Positions 1 to 9,100 of a stretch of DNA of 26,458 bases are shown here, in pieces. The position numbers were made by a program, and so were the translations under genes. The number at the start of each line of letters is the position of its first letter. Within the stretch, counting starts at the first letter, position 1. Origin of the DNA: JBDKJS01 sp039806065 (GTDB lineage: Bacteria; Bacteroidota; Bacteroidia; AKYH767-A; 2013-40CM-41-45); the NCBI GenBank assembly GCA_039806065.1, contig JBDKJS010000054.1, positions 1 through 26,458 of the forward strand. The letters are read 5' to 3'. The notes below the pieces were generated by a model that did not search any database, was not told the origin of the DNA, and was given only the letters and a program-made list of their open reading frames with translations.

Positions 1-1
1 T

Positions 2-466
2 TTCTTTACCATTGCTTATCAAGAGGGAAAGCTAGTAGAGGAGACTACTATAGACACCCAAGCCAATGTAACTGAAATTAAAGGAAGGAGAATCCTGCTG
101 GTGGAAGACAATGAATTCAATCAAATGGTAGCTGTAGATACCCTTGCCGACTTATTCACTGATCTTACAGTAGACGTAGCTGAAGATGGATTTATCGCAT
201 TAAAAAAATTGAGTGAGCAGCATTATGACATGGTGCTAATGGATATTCAATTGCCCGAAATGGATGGCTTTGAAACGACAAGAAAAATTAGAACAACCTT
301 GCCCAAGCCCATTAATCAAATTAAAATCTGTGCCATGACAGCCTCAGTTACCAAAGAAAGAATTGACGAATGTATTTCTTCCGGTATGAACGATTATTTA
401 ATGAAGCCATTTGTGCCAGCAGACTTGAAGGAAAAAGTAATTAAAAATATTTTGTCCATTACATAA
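2..466 (+). CDS. Hybrid sensor histidine kinase, C-terminal part (end of ATPase domain plus receiver domain)
   Basis: The reading frame is open from the first bases of the window, so the gene begins upstream. The first residues (FFTIAYQEG) look like the last strand of a HATPase_c domain (usual form FxFTIPY). A linker of about 20 residues leads into a response-regulator receiver domain. Visible receiver landmarks are the acidic pair in LLVEDNEFNQ, the phospho-acceptor Asp in LMDIQLPEMDG (codon 242-244), the conserved Thr in AMTAS and the Lys in MKPF. The protein ends directly after the receiver, with no DNA-binding output domain. This suggests phosphorelay to another protein, which is inference. 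A GTG at 101 could be taken as a start, but it lies inside the first strand of the receiver and the frame continues upstream, so an independent start there is unlikely. The HD gene follows after 24 bases on the same strand. Confidence 0.9.
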   Translation, partial: FFTIAYQEGKLVEETTIDTQANVTEIKGRRILLVEDNEFNQMVAVDTLADLFTDLTVDVAEDGFIALKKLSEQHYDMVLMDIQLPEMDGFETTRKIRTTLPKPINQIKICAMTASVTKERIDECISSGMNDYLMKPFVPADLKEKVIKNILSIT

Positions 467-490
467 AAGGTAGCGGATAAACTTGCAGGT

Positions 491-1078
491 ATGGATCGTT
501 TCAAAAAATTAGCACCTTTCATAGTGGCTAAAATAAGCAAGGAGGTAGCCTCTTCTTATTATTACCACAATCTTGCCCATACGCTGGATGTAGTTCAATG
601 CGTAAAAAGTATTGGAGAAAAGGAAAAAGTTACACCACTTGAATTAGAGCTTTTAAGTGTAGCTGCCCTACTGCATGACATTGGATTCATCAATGGCCCC
701 GTTGATCATGAAATGAGGGGAAGCAATTATGCTCAAGTCATATTACCAGCTTATAGTTTTAAGGTAGATGAAATACAAATTATTGCCAACTTAATTTTAA
801 GCACTAAATATCCACCCCAACCGAAGTGTTTATTGGAAAAAATCATTTGTGATGCTGATTTGGACTACCTCGGCCGAACCGATTTTGAAACTATTAGTGC
901 CAATTTATTCAAGGAATTAAAAAATGCAAATGCCAATTTATCGGTAGAGGAATGGAACCGGATTCAAGTTAATTTTTTAACCAACCATCAGTATTTTACT
1001 ACCACATCGCTTACTTTGAGAAGTAAAACCAAAATGGAACACTTAACTAAATTGCGATTGCTCATAGGGGAAGAGTAA
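491..1078 (+). CDS. HD-domain metal-dependent phosphohydrolase
   Basis: A 195-residue protein with the metal-ligand pattern of the HD superfamily: His26 and His30 in YYHNLAHT, the His62-Asp63 doublet in ALLHDIGF, and acidic residues Asp121 and Asp123 in CDADLDYLG. HD proteins of this stand-alone type are typically soluble, helical phosphohydrolases acting on nucleotides or other phosphate esters. The substrate cannot be read from the sequence. There is no signal peptide or membrane segment. The ATG start gives a sensible helical N-terminus before the first His. It follows the hybrid kinase by 24 bases, so co-transcription is likely. It is convergent with the adenylyl cyclase 19 bases further on. 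A role in turning over a nucleotide second messenger is possible but rests only on proximity. Confidence 0.85.
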   Translation: MDRFKKLAPFIVAKISKEVASSYYYHNLAHTLDVVQCVKSIGEKEKVTPLELELLSVAALLHDIGFINGPVDHEMRGSNYAQVILPAYSFKVDEIQIIANLILSTKYPPQPKCLLEKIICDADLDYLGRTDFETISANLFKELKNANANLSVEEWNRIQVNFLTNHQYFTTTSLTLRSKTKMEHLTKLRLLIGEE

Positions 1079-1097
1079 CCATGTCTCAAATCAGGGT

Positions 1098-3035
1098 TTA
1101 ACTTTTTATGCTATTGGTTGAAACGAAATACATATCAATTTCACCTTTATTTTTGGCTGCTATTTTTCCGCGATAATCGCACTGAAAATGTTCTTTGATC
1201 AGTTCGTAAGTGAATCCTGAAATATTTACCTTACCCACTTCACCACTTGACTCCATGCGTGAGGCTGTATTGACAGTATCGCCCCAGATGTCATAAGCAA
1301 ATTTTTTCGTGCCTACCACTCCCGCCACTACAGGCCCAGTATGAATACCAAGTCTCAATTCAAAGTAGGGGAGTCCTTTTGCCATCCGTTCAGCTTTATT
1401 CAATTGAATGAATGCTTGCATTTCTATTCCTGCATTCACCACATCAACAGGGTGGGAGGTGTTGCTAACAGGGAGTCCTCCTGCACACATATAAGCATCA
1501 CCTATCGTTTTTATTTTCTCAATATTGTATTTAGTTACAATTTTATCAAAAGCACTGTAACAACTATTTATTTCTGCCACCAAATCTTCAGCACTTAGTA
1601 GCTCTGAAGCCTGGGTAAAATTTTTAAAGTCGGTGAACAATACAGTTACCGAGTCAAAACTTTTGGTGCTAGCCTTACCGGTAGTTTTCAATTCCTCGGC
1701 TGTATCTTCTGGTAAAATATTGAGTAACAACTCATCGCTGCGCTTTTTCTCCTTGCTAATTCTGTTACGTTGTTTAAAAACAACTCCAGCAAAAAACAGT
1801 ACTATTGCAAATCCACCTATAAATCCATTTCTGACTAATTTTTGCCTTTCAATTTCTTTGTTTTGTATTTCTTTATCTTTAGTAAGTAGATTGATTTCTG
1901 ACTCTTTCTTTTCAAGGTCAAAAGTGAATTGTAAGGTACCTAATTTTTTATCAGTATTAATATTGTAAATTGTATCCTTAATGGCTAGTAGTAAGTTCTG
2001 AAACTGATAAGCATTGGTATAATCTTTTATGTTGGCATAGGCATTGGTCAGCCCTTGATAAGCATCCTTCATTTCCGTAACAGCATTCAAAGGTGCCCCT
2101 GCCTCCAGAGCAGCTTTAAAATTTAGGATTGCCAAATTATTATTTCCACTGGATAGATAGGCCTGTGCTAGTCCGACCAAAGATTGCGTTAAATCTAATT
2201 TTAGGTCCAGTTTTTTTGATATTTCGAATGCCGACTGGTGAGTAGCTATGGCCTCAAGATATGCCTTACGCCTCACATTAACCCTGCCAATGTAGTTGAG
2301 TGAGTAAGGTGCACTTTCCGTGTTTTCATAATACTTGAGCGATTCATTTAGATATACGAGTGCTGTTGAGTCATCGCCTTTTTTATAAAACGTTTCACCA
2401 AGATTTACTGTCACCAATCCAATATTGTATGGATCGCCATTGGCCTTACTCAGTGGTAATGCTCTAAAGAAACAGTCTAGTGCCTTGTCATAGGTGGCTG
2501 ATTTATTCAAATACACTGAACCAATATTATTAAGTGAAGTAACAATTCTAACAGTGTCATGAATCGCTTCAGCTATTTTCAAAGCTTTTAAATAAAGTTC
2601 CAAGGCAGTGGCATCGTCACCTTGATTAAAATAGATAGCGCCCATATTACTGTGCATATTGGCAATGCCCTTTTGATCATTGAGCGTGGTATAAACGACT
2701 AATGCCTTATTCCAATTATTAATGGCTTCAACATAACGACCTTGCAAGTAGTGTCCAATGCCCACATTTTTTAATGCTTGGGCAAGTCCTGTTTTGAAAT
2801 TATTCTTCTCTGCCAAATTAACTGCTGAAGTGGCAATGATAATGGCCGTATCAGGATTGTTATCGAAATACTTTTTTGAAATATTATTTAATAAATTTAT
2901 TTTAACAGTATCAGATTGTGAGCTAAGAAACAATTTATTCAAGCTATCTGATTCTTCGGCTGCCAAAAGGTGAGTAAGTCCAGCAAGGATTAAGAGCAAA
3001 AGGAGGTTGAAAAATATATTTTTAGTTTGCTTCAT
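1098..3035 (-). CDS. Membrane-anchored TPR-containing class III adenylyl cyclase
   Basis: 645 residues. An N-terminal hydrophobic signal or anchor (about 6-26) is followed by TPR-like helical repeats (about 65-350), a charged coiled coil (about 372-402), a membrane span (about 404-420) and a class III cyclase domain (about 455-640). The topology implied is a periplasmic TPR sensor and a cytoplasmic catalytic domain. Catalytic residues are present: metal-binding Asp469 (LFTDFKNF) and Asp513 (KTIGDAYM), transition-state residues Asn589 and Arg593 (TVNTASRM). The purine-selecting positions are Lys509 and Asp582 (YDIWGDTVN), the adenylyl cyclase pair; guanylyl cyclases have Glu and usually Cys there. 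cAMP production is therefore predicted. The domain must homodimerise, since one chain carries all residues. A terminator lies just upstream of the start and no promoter box is evident in the 65-base gap. How the gene is transcribed is therefore unclear. Confidence 0.95.
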   Translation of the reverse strand: MKQTKNIFFNLLLLLILAGLTHLLAAEESDSLNKLFLSSQSDTVKINLLNNISKKYFDNNPDTAIIIATSAVNLAEKNNFKTGLAQALKNVGIGHYLQGRYVEAINNWNKALVVYTTLNDQKGIANMHSNMGAIYFNQGDDATALELYLKALKIAEAIHDTVRIVTSLNNIGSVYLNKSATYDKALDCFFRALPLSKANGDPYNIGLVTVNLGETFYKKGDDSTALVYLNESLKYYENTESAPYSLNYIGRVNVRRKAYLEAIATHQSAFEISKKLDLKLDLTQSLVGLAQAYLSSGNNNLAILNFKAALEAGAPLNAVTEMKDAYQGLTNAYANIKDYTNAYQFQNLLLAIKDTIYNINTDKKLGTLQFTFDLEKKESEINLLTKDKEIQNKEIERQKLVRNGFIGGFAIVLFFAGVVFKQRNRISKEKKRSDELLLNILPEDTAEELKTTGKASTKSFDSVTVLFTDFKNFTQASELLSAEDLVAEINSCYSAFDKIVTKYNIEKIKTIGDAYMCAGGLPVSNTSHPVDVVNAGIEMQAFIQLNKAERMAKGLPYFELRLGIHTGPVVAGVVGTKKFAYDIWGDTVNTASRMESSGEVGKVNISGFTYELIKEHFQCDYRGKIAAKNKGEIDMYFVSTNSIKS

Positions 3036-3045
3036 TTGATGCTCC

Positions 3046-3085
3046 TAAAATAAAAAAAGGTTGCATCTGTCGATACAACCTCCTT
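3046..3085 (-). terminator. Rho-independent terminator of the giant T9SS gene
   Basis: Read on the minus strand, AGGTTGTAT, a 6-base loop (CGACAG) and ATGCAACCT form a 9-bp stem (3058-3081) with one G-U pair, followed at once by TTTTTTTATTTT. It starts about 20 bases after the giant gene's stop codon and ends about 11 bases before the cyclase start codon, so it also sits in the only intergenic space the cyclase has. Confidence 0.85.
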
Positions 3086-3100
3086 TTAATTATTTAAACA

Positions 3101-6100
3101 TTATTGTTTAACTATTTTCTCCTGAATAAGTTGATCTTCTAGATTTAATTGAAGTATATAAACACCACTACTTAAACTCGTCAAATCTAGTTGAACCTGA
3201 TTTTCGCCTACGATAGCTGTTTCGTTCATTGCTGAAACTAATCTTCCAGAAATGTCCTTAATTTCTATCACAAATTTTTGCTCTAGGTTAGCCTTGAACT
3301 GCACGTTTAACACTCCATTGCTTGGATTCGGGAATAAATCAAAATCAATAGCATCGATAGCGCTTAATTGCGCTGCACTGCGGCAATTGTTAACGGTTAT
3401 CACCTTTGACGATTGTTGTGCTGCACCACAGCTGTTAATTCCTCTAGCCTTTAAAGTGAAGGAGTTTAAACCTACAGCAGCGAAATTTACCGTTACACTA
3501 TTACCTGAGCCAGAAACTATAGCTCCATTGGTAGCAGACCAAGTATAGCTAGTTGCACCCAATAATGGGCTGATGCTATAAATGGCACTCACCTCTGATT
3601 TACATACCGTTGCCGATCCTGAAATTGGGCCTGCTGTAGCTGGCCTTCCACTGATGGATAGACATCTATTCACACCGTTTCCACAGCTATTTTGCGCTGC
3701 TACACATACGCTTCCGGTTGTAAAATTATTACCAAAGCTTACTTGAACACTCGTTCCATTTGATGCACCTATTATTGTTGCTCCTCCTGTTGTAGACCAA
3801 ACGTAAGAGCTGATTCCGCTCATAGGGGCAATACTATAGGATTGAATGCTGCTGCATACACCTGCATTAGGTCCTGTTATTCCTCCCGGTTGCAATGGGG
3901 TGCTTCTTACTACTACATTTCTTGCTATTCCACTTCCGCAAGGATTACTTCCTGCTATGCTGATAGTACCACTTACAAAACCTATTGGGAAAGTTATATT
4001 CACGGTAAGGGCTGTTGTTATCAAAGGGTTACCACTGTTTGTTCCGGCAGTGATTGTGCATCCTGCAGGCGCAGTCCAAGTATAATTGGTGGTACCTTTT
4101 AATGATAGGATATTAAAGGTATAGGTGCCACCTCCACAAAGCCCAGTAGTAGGGAATGAACCAATAGAAGGATGAGGTAGCACTGGGAATCCATTAACAG
4201 CCAAAGTAGCATCGGTAGAGGCTCCAATACAGTTGGCAGCCCTAACCTTGATCGTACCATTAGCAAATGAATTGGTAAATGCTACTGTAACAGAAGTTCC
4301 ACCTTGTCCTGCAATGATGCTAGCACCGGCTCCAGTAACAGACCAAACATAGCTGGAAGCATTGGCCACAGCCGATATTGTGTAAACAACTTGTTGTACT
4401 CCACATATTACTGTAGTTCCATTAATGGCTGCTGGTTTTGAAGGAGCGTTAGTTAATCTACTAATGGTTCTCAGACTAGGCAAGCTTTGACCGCATAAAT
4501 TTGAAGCAGTTACTTCAATGGTTCCACCATTGTATGAATTACTAAAACTTAAACTGATCGTGTTTGTATTTGACGATCCACTTACGCCTGCTGGCAATGT
4601 CCAGTCATAATATGCTGCTCCCGGAATAGGATCCACACTATAAATCACTCCACTTTGATTTCTACATGCTCCTGCTGGACCATTGATAAATGAAGGAGCA
4701 CTAAGTGGTACGAGTGAGTCTTGCAATACAATATTGAATACTGCACCGCAGCCATTATCATCATTCACAATTACTTCGTAACTACCTGCTCCTACAAAAT
4801 TTATTTGATCATTGGTGGCTCCACCAGGAATCCAAGTGTAAGAATAGGGGGCAGTTCCATTTACAGGAATTATGGCAGCATTACCATTTGCCAATCCACA
4901 AGTAGGTGATTCCACAACAAAACTTCCTGTTATCTCCGGAGGGTTAGATAAAGTTATGGCAGCTGTAGTACTACAACCTTGGGCATCTGAAATAGTAAAA
5001 CTGCTTGTACCTGAATATACAAATGGGAAGATCGTTTGTCCGTTGTAAGGAGCCACTCCTCCGTTTATCGTTAGAAAAACAGAAGTAGATCCATCATGGC
5101 ATAGAATAGGAGTGCTGTGTACAGTAATTGCTAAACTATCTCCAACAGATAACGTTCCATTTTGATAGATGATATTATAATTAGCTGGTGATTGCTTTTG
5201 AACAATTCCAGAAGGCACAATTTGATAATTACCATTGTTTAAAGGACCCGCGCCCACAGGATTATTGCCGGCATCTAACAATTCATACACTGGCCCACTA
5301 TCTATCACATTGCTATCTGCATCTTCATATTTATATATAAACTTAGAAGTACTGAAATTTGGTGCGGAGTTACCACATCCAGGTAGGGTGTCAACTGCCT
5401 TTACAATCAAGTCTGCAGGTAAAATAGTTAGATTACCAAGTCCGTAGGTGATGGCAAAGTTTTCAGAAAGTAAAACTCCGGGCGCTATGAGCCAAGTTCC
5501 AACTTCGTAGCCTGAAATCATATTCATACTGGTGTAACCAGTGATGGAGTCTGTAGGATCTTCATACACATCCAGTGAGTCAACAATCAACATCACGTTT
5601 TCATTTGAAGCATCATTGAGTGTACTACTGTTTACTATGTTAATGCCATTTACACCAGCTTTACCATTTTTTAACGTAATGCCATTTACACCAGCTTTAC
5701 CATTTACGCCTGCTTTCCCATTTACACCAGCTTTACCATTCACTCCTGCTTTACCATTCTTTAAAGTTGCATTATTTGAATCCAATTGATAGTCAAATAT
5801 GGTTTCAGGTGAAACAGGAATAAAGTAAGTGGTGTCATATTCAATGCCGTTTACACCAGCTTTTCCATTCACTCCAGCCTTTCCATTTACCCCTGCTTTG
5901 CCACTTACTAAAAATGCCATATTCAAAAAGTCCGCAGCAGAGATGGTACGACCATTTACACCTGCTTTTCCATCTACCAATACTACAGAACTAGACATTA
6001 CACTAGCATGATCATTATCGATTATTTGTATTACACCGTCCAAATCGCCAGGGGCAATGTTAGTGGAATCATAGTTGTAATAGTATTGCATCAGTTTACC

Positions 6101-9100
6101 ATCGATCTTATCACCATACACCAAGGTAGTATCTTTTGGTGTTACCAATAATGGAAGTCTTTCAATAGTGAGTACCCCATCAATAAATTGATAGTTGAAA
6201 TTATTAGCAAGGCTAAGTGAAGCAGGAATGCTCAGATCGGTAACGGCAGAACTAGCTCTTCTGAAATACAAACCAATGTTGCTTAAATTAGTAGCAGAAG
6301 TACTGTAAGTAATGTCTGTTAATCCCAAATCAGAAAGAGTATAGGTGGTAGAATCAATTGGAACATCATTAATGGAAACCGAGCAAGAATAGCCAGGGAT
6401 CACTTCACCAAATTTTTTGGTTGCGCTATTAACTACTACTCTTACATTTTGCGGAATGGTTCCTTCAAAATAGAGCGAATCACTAACTCCTCCGTCAAGG
6501 CCACTAATGCTCATTGGTGGATTGTAAACCATCAATGGAGGATTCCCAACGTAAGGAGGTATTATAACTGTTAACTGCGTACTCGAAATTACATTTGCTG
6601 CGATGGTGTCGTATTGAAAAATTACTGCTGCATCATCGGTGAAATAAGAGCCATTAACTGTTACCGATAATGTGTCTATTCCTGGTAATTTGGAACTATC
6701 ATTCAAACTCATATTGATCACCAATGGAGTTGGGTTGGCTATCGATTGCAATGCACCGTCTGCTTGAATAAACCCAGATCCACTTTGCGCATCATATCCT
6801 GGTGTATACATGTCCAGTGCTGTATTTTGAAGTGTAGCTTTCATTTCAGCGGGGCTCATTCCATTGCCATAGTATTTTTGCTTTGCTTCTTGAACAAGCG
6901 CTGCTACCGCAGCAGCATGAGGAGCAGCAGCAGAGGTTCCAAAGAAATTTGGAAACGCATCGCCATCAATATTTACACCGTTGAAATTGACAGTAGTATT
7001 CACACCGTTAGGCGCTGTGATGTCGGGTTTGTTTCTGTCATTTCCAGCAATGCTCACGCCTCCTCTTGATGAGAAGCTAGCTACAGTGGGGCTTGCCACT
7101 CCATAGGCAGGTGTATTGGTATACAATACTGCACCTACTGAAATAGCACTTGCTGCATTGGCTTGTCCAACAACGGTTCCAGTGCCTTGTACAAATTCAT
7201 TGATTACTCCCTCGCCTCTAAAAATAATGTATTTGAATCTAACATTACCACTACCGATTGTTCTTCTGATCATCACATTGGCAGTAACAGTATTTTTTGA
7301 AACAAATGGTAACACTTCTATTGGGTCGCCCCAGCGGTTATTCCTATTAAATCCAAATAATGGAGTTCCGATATTATCCGTCAAGAATATATCCAAGTTG
7401 TTAACAGCACCTGGAAACTGATTGAGTGAGTAAAAATTATCTTCCCATTGCAATACGATTGAATAGGTGCCAGCAGGTAAGGTGATACTTTGTAGATAGT
7501 CGCCACCTCCAAAATCATGAACGGTACCAGAGTATCCAGCAGGAGCAGGAATTTCATTAAAATATCCTTCGTATGATTTGGTACCAAAATTACCAGCAGA
7601 AGTAAAATAATTTACACCGCTAGCCGATACATCTTCCACGGCTTGTGCAATTACACCATCTTGGAAAAATGGTTCGGTGAGATAAGTAATGTCATCAACG
7701 ATAATGTTGCATCCTGAATCACGCAGTGACTTTATTCCATCAGCAAAATTTCCGGCACTTACAAAACCTGAACGGAACACTAACTCAGCATTAGGTGCTA
7801 CATCATGAATGATTTGGGCCATTGCCCTTCCTTCATCTGATCCTGTTCCATAAGGGTATTCATCAGAAATTATTACCGGCTTTGGATAGTTGGGATTGGC
7901 ACTACCTGGTAAATCGCCATTAACAACATCCAGTGCAGCAGGGCTGCCAAATCTGGTATTGTAGCTATCGCTCATCACACCTACTTTAATACCGTTACCG
8001 CTCATGCCCCAAGCTGCTCTAGCTTTGTTACTTCTTTGAGCAGTATCACCTTGTGTGGTGGTGAGGCCCGTGCTAGCGAAATTAAATGCAGAAGCAATCG
8101 GAGGATAGTAGGGTCTTACATAATTTATTAAGCTTGGAAGTGAATCCAATTTAGGCAGATTGGCTATTGGGAACATACCTGTTATAATTAAGGTAGTATC
8201 GCCATTGTCGATGATATCATGCAGGCCATATGCAGCTGTTTGAAGTAAAGCCAAAACGCTATCATATTGGTTGTCATTAGCAATAACCTCAATCAAAACT
8301 TCACCATTTAGATCATCGAATAAAAATACCGTATTGGTTGCAGTTGTATCTACTAATGAATCAGGGTAAGTGTATAATTGCGTAAGTTCAGATCCGATAA
8401 TATTGGTTTCAAGTCCATCAACTGGTGGTTCGTAATAAGGAATCAAACAGGGCACTAAGTTGGCAGCATAACTGGCATTGGTTGCATTGCAAGTAAATTC
8501 ACTAGTAACATTTACTTCATATACACCCGCTGAGGTTATGTTTTTAGAAACTGTGGTTTCACCGCCTGGAGTCCAGCTAATGTTTGAGTAGGTATTGATA
8601 GGTGCATCAGAAGCACTCCAAATAGAAAAATTAGGAGAAGATAGCGTTAGACTTTCTGTACTACCTGTAATTTTATTTGTCGAGGTTAGGCCACTTCCTT
8701 CATTAAAAGTAAAGTTGGCGATCAATCCAATGCTCGAAGGATTGACTGACCCATACATTCCTGAGCTAATTTCAAAAGCAGATTTTGCAAAATTCCAAAC
8801 CCGTATCTCATCTATATAACTTCCGCCTGAAGGGAAATCACTAGAGAAACCTACACTAGCACTTAAAGTGTTTGCCACTGTAGCTAGGGATGCACCAAAG
8901 GTAGCAACAAGCTGCCCATCGATATACATCAATAAAGTATTGCCATTATAGGTAACTGCCAAATGATGCCATCCATATTCACTAATTTTTGATGGCCCTT
9001 CAAAAAGTGTTGTGTTGTTTTGAGTGCCAAATGATACTTTATAGTTATTTATACTAATTACAAACTCATTGCCATTTTGATTTGGATCAAACAATCTAAT

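Noticed and set aside
101..466. Independent single-domain response regulator starting at GTG 101
   Set aside because: The frame is open to the window edge and the upstream residues resemble the end of a histidine kinase ATPase domain. The GTG falls within the receiver's first strand.
1079..1097. Bidirectional terminator between the HD and cyclase genes
   Set aside because: The 19-base gap contains no convincing stem-loop or T-run.
5681..5752. 18-bp direct repeats that could suggest a CRISPR-like or satellite array
   Set aside because: The units are in frame, coding, lack spacers and differ at third codon positions, so they are protein repeats.
5541..6011. Plus-strand open frames with MPFTPALPF repeats
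   Set aside because: They are the reverse complement of the KAGVNG repeats and have no start context or family of their own.
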